Shown: in pieces, positions 1 to 7,033 of the stretch
How positions within the stretch are numbered: the stretch's first letter is position 1
How the letters are laid out: each line of letters begins with the position of its first letter
NCBI RefSeq assembly: GCF_022647505.1
Contig: NZ_CP071409.1
Span: 2,294,001-2,358,000 of the forward strand
DNA: 64,000 bases
Direction of reading: 5' to 3'
Source of the DNA: [Pantoea] beijingensis
Lineage (GTDB): Bacteria > Pseudomonadota > Gammaproteobacteria > Enterobacterales > Enterobacteriaceae
The notes under the pieces: model-generated
What the model was told of the DNA's origin: nothing
Seen by the model: the letters and a program-made list of their open reading frames with translations, nothing else
Databases searched by the model: none
Position numbers and translations under genes: made by a program

Positions 1-2
1 AC

Positions 3-140
3 AGACGTAATTTTAGCCACGAGTTTCGCCTCGAAGCTGCCCAGCTTATAATCGATCAGCACTACACCGTTGCCGCCGCTGCAACGGCAATGAATGTCGG
101 CAAATCCACGATGGACAAATGGATTCGACAACTGAAAGAA
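3..140 (+). mobile_element. IS3-family transposase OrfA fragment
   Basis: This open frame, running in from the left edge, reads as the N-terminal helix-turn-helix of an IS3-family OrfA, with the pattern [38 protein letters not shown]. It has no start inside the window. After about position 140 the frame stays open to a stop at 192-194, but those codons are antisense to the parE remnant, so the IS homology ends at the junction. It is a dead fragment left by insertion or deletion at the 3' end of parE. Confidence 0.7.
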
Positions 141-391
141 AGCAGCCGTTCTATTCGAACCTCAGTATCAAGTACCCTGAACACGATCAGCTAACGGCCA
201 TAAGCGCAACTTCTGATGCTTTGCCCCAGCTCCGGCCTTTCCCTGTAGATAACCGGTGACTCCACTATCAACAGGCACTGCTGGTACAGCTCTTCCGTGA
301 AGCTCACCGCCCGTACCGGATTGTCCTGTGCGATATAGTCGCCGATAGCTTCCATATCCTGTTCTGCCAGTGGCGATATACCCAGTTTCAT
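141..391 (-). pseudogene. parE: parE toxin, amber-interrupted and 3'-truncated
   Basis: The ParE family (RelE/ParE fold, gyrase-poisoning toxins of type II systems) is recognisable from the N-terminal SPLAEQDMEAIGDYIAQDNP block and the PELGQSIRSCAYGR block. The reading frame stops after 66 residues at a TAG at 191-193. The same frame continues past it with [17 protein letters not shown], the normal ParE C-terminal strand region in which GR is followed by Tyr, so TAG most likely replaced a Tyr codon. Homology then ends at about 141, where the IS fragment starts. Family members are usually about 95-100 residues. It overlaps the parD stop by 4 bases, as in intact operons. Toxin activity is probably lost. 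Confidence 0.75.
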
Positions 392-651
392 TTCGTCTGC
401 TTACCTTCGGCCATACGCTGGTATTTGCGTGACAGACGCCCGAACACCTCTTCCGCGTTCCTGCTCTCCCCGCTGTTTATCCCTGCGCTGACCGCTTTTT
501 GTAGTGACTCCAGCTTCATCTGCTGCTCCCGCTCTTCCAGTGCCCGAAGCCCGGCACGGATAACCTCGCTGGTATTGTTGTAACGTCCGCTTTCTATCTG
601 TTCGCGGATGAACGCTTCGAAGTAGGGACTCAGGGCTACGCTGGTTGGCAT
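388..651 (-). CDS. parD: ParD-family antitoxin
   Basis: This 87-residue protein has the ParD/CC2985-type ribbon-helix-helix N-terminus (SVALSPYFEAFIREQIESGRYNNTSEVIRAGLRALEE), which binds DNA as a dimer. A charged C-terminal tail normally wraps the ParE toxin. Its length is typical and the gene appears intact. The start is supported by GGAGAA about 6 bases upstream. It overlaps parE by 4 bases (ATGA), which implies coupled translation. Since the toxin gene is broken, the antitoxin is now likely an orphan autorepressor. Confidence 0.85.
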   Translation of the reverse strand: MPTSVALSPYFEAFIREQIESGRYNNTSEVIRAGLRALEEREQQMKLESLQKAVSAGINSGESRNAEEVFGRLSRKYQRMAEGKQTK

Positions 652-677
652 GGTGGTTTCTCCGCTGGGTTACTATC

Positions 678-699
678 AGTTATTAACTGTTAGTTAACT
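678..699. promoter_or_regulatory. Candidate ParD operator palindromes
   Basis: Just upstream of parD are AGTTATTAACT (678-688, 5-base arms) and the perfect palindrome AGTTAACT (692-699). Repeated short palindromes at this position fit a ribbon-helix-helix autorepressor operator. The role is inferred from position and symmetry only. Confidence 0.4.
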
Positions 700-777
700 G
701 CCTCATTTTTCATCGGCAACTTCCGGCGCATCATTCGCCCGATGCTCCGCCGGATGCCTACTCGCATAGGATCATTG

Positions 778-1047
778 AGCCGCTCTTCGGCATACATCTT
801 TTTGAGGCGCGGTTTTGGTCTTCCAGCTCTTTCAGGCGCTCATCATGGACGCATCCATCCCGCCAAAGCGTGAGCACCACTTATAAAAACTGGCATTGCT
901 CATACCGTGCTCGCGGCACAGCTCAGCCACCGGCGTTCCGGCCTCGGCTTGTTTCAGGATGGTCATGATCTGGCTGTCGGTAAAACGCAATTTTTTCATA
1001 GAATTCTCCCCGGTTCAGGTTACGAGAAAATTCTACTTATGAAGACA
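778..1047 (-). mobile_element. IS3-family element remnant (5' end, OrfA)
   Basis: On the minus strand an ATG at 999-1001 opens an OrfA-like helix-turn-helix: KLRFTDSQIMTILKQAEAGTPVAEL, then CREHGMSNASFYKWCSRFGGMDASMM. The frame then hits a stop. Continuation in another frame (ERLKELEDQN) and then a third (RLKKMYAEERL) gives the usual next residues, so at least two frameshifts are present. The likely outer end of the element is near 1047. No OrfB/DDE part follows. This is a decayed, non-functional copy unrelated to the fragment at 3-140. Confidence 0.7.
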
Positions 1048-1064
1048 CCGGTTTTTCGGGGGGA

Positions 1065-1283
1065 TTACCGGGCGCTGGCCGACGATGCCCCATAGCAGAG
1101 CGGCGGCACGCACAGGCTGACGCCCGCACCGGAAGAGGTCTGTTTACTGTCATAGCTGGTATTGGAGATGCTGGATGCGGTGATAGCCCAGGTGGTACAG
1201 CAGGCAGGAACGGACAACTGAAAAAGATTTTTTAGTGCGAGCTGAGAGTGTCTCACCACCGACAGCCCGCTGGCCACAACCAA
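1065..1283 (-). pseudogene. cdiA / filamentous haemagglutinin fragment
   Basis: The minus strand encodes about 57 residues resembling the FHA-2 region of CdiA proteins: ITASSISNTSYDSKQTSSGAG followed by VSLCVPPLCYG and a Ser/Ala-rich stretch. There is no start, toxin or immunity part. It ends at the IS remnant on one side and at the SymE-like gene on the other. It probably marks a former, now deleted, orphan CDI module. The match is from memory of family motifs and was not searched. Confidence 0.5.
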
Positions 1284-1613
1284 CTAAAGCCAGAAGTTGT
1301 TACAACTGAAGCCCCGGCGCTAAAAACCCGTCGTTATACCGTGGGGTATATCCGCGACTGGAAAACGCACAACAAAGCAACGTCCATTACGCTGAAGGGC
1401 GACTGGCTGGCTGATGCAGGGTTTGAGACCGGGACGCCGCTTAAGGTGCGGGTGATGCCGGGCTGCCTAGTGCTGACCACGCAGGAACTCCCGCCACCTC
1501 TGCCGCCTGAACCGGAGATTATGCAGACGCTGCGTAAGGTCTGTAAGCTCTCCGCCCGTAAGCAGCGCCAGGTCACAGATCTGATCGAGGTGATCAGTAA
1601 GCCGCAGAGATAA
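1248..1613 (+). CDS. symE: SymE-like protein, copy 1
   Basis: From about residue 20 the protein follows E. coli SymE: RRYTVGYIRDWK, ITLKGDWL, AGFETGTPLKVRVMPGCLVLT, then the C-terminal KLSARKQRQV tail. SymE is an AbrB-fold, SOS-controlled type I toxin-like protein repressed by the antisense RNA SymR. This copy has a Pro-rich insert (PPPLPPEP) before the last helix. The first about 17 residues are antisense to the cdiA remnant, and similarity among the three copies begins only at position 1299, so the native N-terminus, LexA site and SymR region appear lost. The GTG start at 1248 is therefore uncertain. It is convergent with the immunity gene at 1672. Confidence 0.65.
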   Translation: MSHHRQPAGHNQLKPEVVTTEAPALKTRRYTVGYIRDWKTHNKATSITLKGDWLADAGFETGTPLKVRVMPGCLVLTTQELPPPLPPEPEIMQTLRKVCKLSARKQRQVTDLIEVISKPQR

Positions 1614-1639
1614 AGTGGTAACTCGCTGGCAGATAAAGT

Positions 1640-1665
1640 AAATCCCAGCCGTAAGGCTGGGATTT
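1640..1665. terminator. Bidirectional terminator-like hairpin
   Basis: AAATCCCAGCC and GGCTGGGATTT form a perfect 11-base stem with a 4-base loop between the convergent SymE copy 1 and the immunity gene. The A/T ends give a short U-run on both strands. The same hairpin recurs at 7412 and, degenerate, at 4323. Confidence 0.7.
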
Positions 1666-1671
1666 AAGAAA

Positions 1672-2076
1672 TCAATCTAATAATTCCCTACTAACATCAC
1701 CAGTTTTATAAAATTCTTTAAATGCTTCTATAACCGAAGAAAATTCTTTAACTGTTGATGCTTCTGAATATGGTTCACCATGTATTAGTATAAAATCTTT
1801 GGAACTAGATTTATTACAAAATGTTCTGACATCTATATCGCCATCATCCATGCTTGTTGCAAGTAATATCATGAAAATTCCACTATCAGAATATAGTGTC
1901 ATATTGTAAGGCATATGGTTATCTTCTTGATCATTATCAAGAACTAATATCCCATCATGGCTCTTCAATATATCTAAATAACTCATTATTTGAACTATTG
2001 ATGGTTGCGCTATTAAAGGTAGTTGCACACGCTTACCATAGTCTAAATAATGCCCGCCCAGCTCAAAATTTATCAT
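1672..2076 (-). CDS. Immunity protein of orphan CDI module 3 (Imm1-like)
   Basis: This 134-residue acidic cytosolic protein follows the orphan cdiA-CT at 2076, and the toxin stop and immunity start share one base (TAATG), so translation is coupled. It aligns at its C-terminal half with the immunity protein at 4353 (DVR..., then EFxxVxxxFKEFxxTGxVSxELL). That ending resembles the Imm1 family, which I recall as partners of deaminase toxins, including DddI. It should neutralise the deaminase-like toxin encoded immediately upstream. The gene is AT-rich compared with the neighbouring cdiA sequence, typical of exchanged toxin/immunity cassettes. Family assignment is tentative; the immunity role rests mainly on position. 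Confidence 0.7.
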   Translation of the reverse strand: MINFELGGHYLDYGKRVQLPLIAQPSIVQIMSYLDILKSHDGILVLDNDQEDNHMPYNMTLYSDSGIFMILLATSMDDGDIDVRTFCNKSSSKDFILIHGEPYSEASTVKEFSSVIEAFKEFYKTGDVSRELLD

Positions 2077-3983
2077 TATTTATTGATTTCCCTTATGGAT
2101 TTCATGACTGGCTCCCAGATGTACGTTTTAGGTAATCCTGTTTTATCATCAACAGCATTTATCGTGACCGATTTCGCACCGGAAGCTTGAGCAGCAGCTA
2201 TATAACCTCTGCAATAACTACAAACGTCTTTACCTGCTACATTAATCGTCAGGTTAGCATCTTGAGTCTTACCTGCATTATAAGCCTGCTGTATAGCACC
2301 TATTTCAGCATTAGCATTAGCCATATTACTGTTTGGTAAAGGTAAGTTATTTGTTTTTCCCTTCTCCACCAAGCTTTGCTCTTTAGATGTTACTCTGTCT
2401 GATATTAATGTAGGTTGATCTTTATTTGCCTGCTCTGCTAGTCTTGCAGTTTGATTTGTATCTTTAAATTTTTGACCATTTACTTCTAGTTCTGCTGTTA
2501 CTGTAGGTCTTATTCCTGCATTTTCTTTCACTGTGGAATTTTTACCAGCTAACGAACCTTCGACAGCCTTTCCTGAACCAATACCTGCTATCCCGCCAGC
2601 GATATACATCGCACCCAGTTGATAGCCTACTGCCGATTTCGCAGACTCTTCACGCATACCCGTGCGCATGTATGCAGCCACCATGCCGTTAAACAGTTCC
2701 TGCGTCTGTTTCGCTTCCGGGCTGGTGCCGTTAAGTAGTTGCTGTATCTGCTGATAACCCGCCTGTGCTTCCTTCTGATTCTGATAACCCAGGCTCTGGT
2801 AGGTGTCCTGCTTCTCCAGCGCATCCTTCCGGGCTGCTGTACAGGCCGAAGCACTTCCACTCATACAGGCATCGACCAGGGTTTTACTGGTTTCCACATC
2901 CTTACGGTTAAGTGCATCCCTCTCCTGCTGTTCCTTCGGTGTCAGGCTCTGTTTGTGGTTCAGCTCCGTCTGGCGGCTCTTCTCCGTACTGCTCAGATAG
3001 TTATTCTCCACCGCATTCTTCACTGCCTGCGCACCCGCCACGGCGTCCGCCGAACTGCCGCCTGTCAGGCCGCCAGCAAGTCCCGCCGCAAGCGTTGCCA
3101 GCGCGCTGACCGTCTGTTTCTCCGTTTCACTCAGTTCGCTTACCGGTTTACCGTAGGCGTTGACGGCTATCATTCCGACAAGCTCTGCCGTCGCCGCTCC
3201 GGAAGCACCAACCAGCGCGTTATTTCCCTGTGCCACCGACAGTGCCGCATTTACCGCCGCGTGCGCCAGTATCTTACCTTTATCATCCAGCCCGCTACTG
3301 CCGATAACGTTCGCAATAAAAGGCGCGCTGCCTCCCGCTATCGCTTTCGAAAGGTCACCCCCCGCAAGACCCTGCACCGCCGCCGTCGCCGCCTGAATAC
3401 TCCGCTGCAGCGTGCTGCCCGTCCCGTAAGCCTTCATGGTGTCCTGATAGGCCTTCGATCCCCTCAGCCCGGCATTATATGCGTCCCACTCTTTTTTCGG
3501 TGCCCCGGCATCCGGCTCTTTCGGCGCATCCCGTGATGCCTTCGCCGCCTTCAGCGCCGCAAGCTCACCCTGCGTACGCGCAATATCCGCAGCCTGATCC
3601 CCTATCTCACCGATAAGCTGCGCTTCCCTTAAACGCTTCTGCTCCTTCTCCTTGTCAAATATCGGGCTCAGGCCGTTCGCCGCATGCTCAGTATCGCGGC
3701 TGAGGTCCGCCACGTCCTGCTGCTGTTTCTCGCCGTCACGAACCCGTATCGTCCCTTCGCTTACCGCCGCGTGCGTCGTCGAGTCCGCATGCCCTTCGCT
3801 ATTCATCCCCGCCAGCAGACCATTTGCCATGTTGCCCGCAAAATTCCCGCCAATGCCGCCGCCCGAGCTCACGCCCACGCTCTGGTGCTCAACTTTATAG
3901 TCCGCACGGTTGTCGATATCACGCCACCCCAGCGTGCCCACCACGTTGCTGCCCTGCACCGTCAGGTCATGACCCGCGCTCAT
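2076..3983 (-). CDS. Orphan CdiA-CT module 3, deaminase-like toxin
   Basis: This 635-residue frame begins inside an FHA-2 segment ([16 protein letters not shown]) identical to main CdiA and jumps directly to [14 protein letters not shown], removing about 1.3 kb of FHA-2. It continues through the pretoxin domain to the VENN motif at residue 325. The 311-residue tip after it ends in a deaminase-like region: ANAEIGAIQQAY (N558-A-E560) and VCSYC (C588/C591). In the sister module the first ligand is His; here it is Asn, which may alter or abolish zinc binding. No signal peptide, TPS domain or convincing ribosome site is present, so the module is probably silent unless recombined onto the main cdiA. 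Confidence 0.8.
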   Translation of the reverse strand: MSAGHDLTVQGSNVVGTLGWRDIDNRADYKVEHQSVGVSSGGGIGGNFAGNMANGLLAGMNSEGHADSTTHAAVSEGTIRVRDGEKQQQDVADLSRDTEHAANGLSPIFDKEKEQKRLREAQLIGEIGDQAADIARTQGELAALKAAKASRDAPKEPDAGAPKKEWDAYNAGLRGSKAYQDTMKAYGTGSTLQRSIQAATAAVQGLAGGDLSKAIAGGSAPFIANVIGSSGLDDKGKILAHAAVNAALSVAQGNNALVGASGAATAELVGMIAVNAYGKPVSELSETEKQTVSALATLAAGLAGGLTGGSSADAVAGAQAVKNAVENNYLSSTEKSRQTELNHKQSLTPKEQQERDALNRKDVETSKTLVDACMSGSASACTAARKDALEKQDTYQSLGYQNQKEAQAGYQQIQQLLNGTSPEAKQTQELFNGMVAAYMRTGMREESAKSAVGYQLGAMYIAGGIAGIGSGKAVEGSLAGKNSTVKENAGIRPTVTAELEVNGQKFKDTNQTARLAEQANKDQPTLISDRVTSKEQSLVEKGKTNNLPLPNSNMANANAEIGAIQQAYNAGKTQDANLTINVAGKDVCSYCRGYIAAAQASGAKSVTINAVDDKTGLPKTYIWEPVMKSIREINK

Positions 3984-3992
3984 TCGAACGCT

Positions 3993-4294
3993 GTTACAAC
4001 TGAAGCCCCGGCGCTAAAAACCCGTCGCTATACCGTGACTGGAAGACGCACAGCAAGGCAACGTCTATCACGCTGAAGGGCGGCTGGCTGGATGAGGCGG
4101 GATTTGAGAGCGAGACGCCACTCAAGGTGCGTGTGATGCCCGGTTGCCTGATACTGACAACTCAGGAACTACCGCCACCTCTGCCGCCTGAACCGGAGAT
4201 TATGCAGACGTTGCGCAGGGTGTGTAAGTTCCCCGCCCGTAAGCAACGGCAGGTCACTGAGCTGATCGAGGTGATCAGTAAACCGCAGAGATAA
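3993..4294 (+). pseudogene. symE: SymE-like gene, copy 2 (frameshifted)
   Basis: The sequence is collinear with copies 1 and 3 from GTTACAACTGAAGCCCCGG onward. It lacks 13 bases (the equivalent of GGGTATATCCGCG) directly after TATACCGTG, which deletes the VGYIR codons and shifts the frame. Upstream the frame reads VTTEAPALKTRRYTV and soon stops. Downstream the original frame resumes with DWKTHSKATSITLKGGWLDE and ends with KPQR and TAA at 4292-4294. It is non-functional as SymE. Confidence 0.8.
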
Positions 4295-4322
4295 CACGGT
4301 AACCAACTGGTAGATAAAGTAA

Positions 4323-4346
4323 AATCCCGGCTCGATGGTCGGGATT
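4323..4346. terminator. Degenerate bidirectional hairpin
   Basis: AATCCCG and CGGGATT pair across a 10-base loop between SymE copy 2 and the immunity gene. It sits at the same place in the module as the stronger hairpins at 1640 and 7412 and appears to be a decayed version of them. Confidence 0.5.
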
Positions 4347-4352
4347 CGTGCA

Positions 4353-4748
4353 TTAATTCAACAGTTCCGTTGATACATTGCCAGTATCGAAAAATTCTTT
4401 AAAGATCCTGACAACAAGATCAAAGTCTTTTGTTAGCTGACGAGCAGGCCAGTAATTACCGAGGATAATGATATTATCTTCTGATGATAACGTATTATCC
4501 CATATGGATCTTACATCACTTCCAGATTCATCATATTCCAACAAAGTAACAAGGTAAAAACCATTCTCGGCCTCAACACTCAGTCTTTCTGGTCCGACAT
4601 CTGGAGCATTAGTAATCCTGATATTTACACTACCGCTGCTATTCCTCAAGGCATTTAAAAAATTCAATACATCAGACCACAGAGGAAATTCATTTCTGAC
4701 ATATTTCTCACCAGAACATAAGCGAGAAAGCTCGTATTTTACTGTCAT
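4353..4748 (-). CDS. Immunity protein of orphan CDI module 2 (Imm1-like)
   Basis: This 131-residue protein starts 4 bases before the end of the orphan toxin frame (ATGA overlap), the normal cdiA-cdiI arrangement. It shares its C-terminal pattern with the immunity protein at 1672: SDVRSIWDN, then FDLVVRIFKEFFDTGNVSTELL. I read this as an Imm1-like fold, a family I associate with deaminase toxins. The N-terminal halves of the two proteins are poorly similar, so specificity has probably diverged and cross-protection is uncertain. Confidence 0.7.
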   Translation of the reverse strand: MTVKYELSRLCSGEKYVRNEFPLWSDVLNFLNALRNSSGSVNIRITNAPDVGPERLSVEAENGFYLVTLLEYDESGSDVRSIWDNTLSSEDNIIILGNYWPARQLTKDFDLVVRIFKEFFDTGNVSTELLN

Positions 4749-7027
4749 TTTGCAGGCCCTCTATTTTCTATTTTTTTCATACCCTGCTGCCAGAATAGAA
4801 CATTACCTGTTGATTCTTCATAAATTGTCAGTGATTTAAGCCCTGCTTTTTCTGCCATAACTCTTACATCACTCAAGCAATAGTTGCAGACTTCTTTACC
4901 TGCTACGCTCATTGCCATTTCGCGTCCCTGAGTCATTCCCTTTTCATAGGCTTGTTGAATTACGCCCACTTCCGCATGAGCAGTTCCCATATTTCCATTA
5001 GGTAGATTTCTATCTGGTCGCTTGTCTATCTTGGCCTGTACAACATCGTTAATCAGAGTTGGTTTGTTAAAGTCAGCTAACTGAGGTGGTCTTACCGTCT
5101 GATTCGTATCAGTAAACTTATTACCATCAACATTACCTTTCGCCACAACCTTAAGATTGGCATCAACAACTTTACTAAGCTGTTTTGCAGCCGCCGAGCC
5201 TAACACTGGCGTCACCGAAGCAACAATAATATCCATTCCTTGCTTGGTTTCTGCATAACCCTGAGCAGTCTGGCGATCTACTCCAAGCACATCCATCGCG
5301 TATTGCGTCAGCGCATCCTTCACCTGCTGCTGATTTTGCGCATCTGCACTGGTGATATTCAGCAGGTTCACTATTTGCCCGTAAGCATCGGAATACATCT
5401 GGCTGGCTTTTGAGTTGTAGTTACCAAAGCTTTCATATCCTTCTTTTGCTTCAATAACTTTCAGTCGTTCACCGGCACAGGCCGCACTGGCAGCCTGCCC
5501 ATTGCCGCACGCTGCTATAACTGCCTTGTCACTGCTGATATCTTTCTCAAGCAGTGCATCATACTTCTGCTGCGCTTTATCACGCTCTGCTGGGTCTTTA
5601 CTGTTTTTGAGTACCTGTTTCGCTATCTCAAGTTCAGTCTTCTCCGACACGTGCAGATAGTTATTCTCAACCGCATTCTTCCCGGTCTGCGCACCCGCAA
5701 CCGCATCCGCCGTGCTGTCGCCTGCCAGACCGCCTGCAAGTCCCGCCGCCAGCGTGCCCAGCGCGCTGATGGTCTGACGCTGTTCTTCCGTCAGCTCGCT
5801 CACTTTCTTGCCCGGATACAGCTCCTTCATCACCAGTTGCGCCATCAGTTCGCCACTTACCGCGCCTGCGGCTCCGGCCAGGGCGCTGTTGCCTGATGCA
5901 TGCGAGACCACCGCACCCACCACCGCATGTGCCATCGCCTGCGCCGCCAGGTTACCTCCCGTCAGCTTATGGATTTGCTCCGCTATGTAGGGATTCGCCG
6001 CGCCGCTGATGGCCTGCGCCAGATTCCCCCCCGCAAGACCCTGAACCACCGCCGTCGCCGCCTGGATACCCTGCTGAATACCACCACCGGTGCCCCATTT
6101 CCGGTCCGCTTCCCTGTAGGCGTCCGTCGCGGCAACCGCATTGTTATAATCCTTCCAGCGGCCCCGGTAATCCTTATCCGTCTCCCCGGCTTTTCTCTCC
6201 GGTTCGTGTATACCCTTTTTCGCCAGCGCTTCCCTGCCCGCCTTCAGCTTCGCAATCTCGCCCTTCGTCCGCGCAATATCCGCAGCCTGATCCCCTATCT
6301 CACCGATAAGCTGCGCTTCCCTTAAACGCTTCTGCTCCTTCTCCTTGTCAAATATCGGGCTCAGGCCGTTCGCCGCATGCTCAGTATCGCGGCTGAGGTC
6401 CGCCACGTCCTGCTGCTGTTTCTCGCCGTCACGAACCCGTATCGTCCCTTCGCTTACCGCCGCGTGCGTCGTCGAGTCCGCATGCCCTTCGCTATTCATC
6501 CCCGCCAGCAGACCATTTGCCATGTTGCCCGCAAAATTCCCGCCAATGCCGCCGCCCGAGCTCACGCCCACGCTCTGGTGCTCAACTTTATAGTCCGCAC
6601 GGTTGTCGATATCACGCCACCCCAGCGTGCCCGTGTCCAGCACGTTTTTACCGCCGTCCGCCGTCGAGGCTATCACCGCCCCGTTCAGCTGCGTGTGCTC
6701 TCCCACGCGGATATCGTAACCGCCTTTACCCGCAAACAGCCCCGTCTGCTCCTGCACCGAGTCAAAGTTGCTGTGCATTTTGTCACGGCTCAGGTTCACA
6801 CTGCCCGACCCCGTCATCGAACCAAAGGTAAAGCTGCCTCCCGCGCTCGCGTTCTGCTGCTTTGAATCATAACGGTCGCTGTCCTGCTCCGACGTCAGCG
6901 TCAGGTTGCGACCCACCTCCGCCACTATCTGCTCGCCGCTGACCTGCGCGCCCGTCAGCGTCGCGTCACGTCCGCTCTTCAGCGTCACCCGGTTACCGCT
7001 CTCCACCGTCGTTTCGCTGTGCGTCAC
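4745..7027 (-). CDS. Orphan CdiA-CT module 2, deaminase-like toxin
   Basis: This 760-residue frame starts at a GTG inside FHA-2 sequence ([11 protein letters not shown]) and is nearly identical to main CdiA up to the VENN motif at residue 453. The 308-residue tip has a helical linker, then PTLINDVV, and a zinc-deaminase signature: AHAEVGVIQQAYEKG (H684-A-E686) and VCNYC (C714/C717), with strand LKSLTIYE after it. This order and spacing resemble the bacterial toxin deaminases that include DddA. The predicted activity is cytidine/adenosine-type deamination of nucleic acid in target cells; the substrate is unknown. There is no signal peptide, no TPS domain and no clear ribosome site, so expression probably requires recombination with the intact cdiA. 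Confidence 0.8.
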   Translation of the reverse strand: MTHSETTVESGNRVTLKSGRDATLTGAQVSGEQIVAEVGRNLTLTSEQDSDRYDSKQQNASAGGSFTFGSMTGSGSVNLSRDKMHSNFDSVQEQTGLFAGKGGYDIRVGEHTQLNGAVIASTADGGKNVLDTGTLGWRDIDNRADYKVEHQSVGVSSGGGIGGNFAGNMANGLLAGMNSEGHADSTTHAAVSEGTIRVRDGEKQQQDVADLSRDTEHAANGLSPIFDKEKEQKRLREAQLIGEIGDQAADIARTKGEIAKLKAGREALAKKGIHEPERKAGETDKDYRGRWKDYNNAVAATDAYREADRKWGTGGGIQQGIQAATAVVQGLAGGNLAQAISGAANPYIAEQIHKLTGGNLAAQAMAHAVVGAVVSHASGNSALAGAAGAVSGELMAQLVMKELYPGKKVSELTEEQRQTISALGTLAAGLAGGLAGDSTADAVAGAQTGKNAVENNYLHVSEKTELEIAKQVLKNSKDPAERDKAQQKYDALLEKDISSDKAVIAACGNGQAASAACAGERLKVIEAKEGYESFGNYNSKASQMYSDAYGQIVNLLNITSADAQNQQQVKDALTQYAMDVLGVDRQTAQGYAETKQGMDIIVASVTPVLGSAAAKQLSKVVDANLKVVAKGNVDGNKFTDTNQTVRPPQLADFNKPTLINDVVQAKIDKRPDRNLPNGNMGTAHAEVGVIQQAYEKGMTQGREMAMSVAGKEVCNYCLSDVRVMAEKAGLKSLTIYEESTGNVLFWQQGMKKIENRGPAK

Positions 7028-7033
7028 CGTGCT
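5662..7033. repeat. 1.37-kb direct duplication (copy in orphan module 2)
   Basis: This segment matches 8841-10212 at a constant offset of 3179 bases with only scattered substitutions and no indels. It covers the end of FHA-2, the pretoxin domain and the VENN/AENN boundary. It provides long homology for exchange of the toxin tip between main cdiA and the orphan module. Confidence 0.85.

Larger units (their letters stand above)
652..1247. other. Gene-poor junction region
   Basis: This stretch has no intact gene. It contains the candidate parD operator, the decayed IS3-family element (778-1047) and a short antisense cdiA-like remnant. The segment 700-777 carries no sequence I recognise. It is the scarred left border of the CDI toxin array. 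Confidence 0.6.

Noticed and set aside
1130..1300. Possible LexA (SOS) box before SymE copy 1
   Set aside because: CTGT and ACAG-like halves occur but not with the required 8-base spacing; the native symE promoter seems absent.
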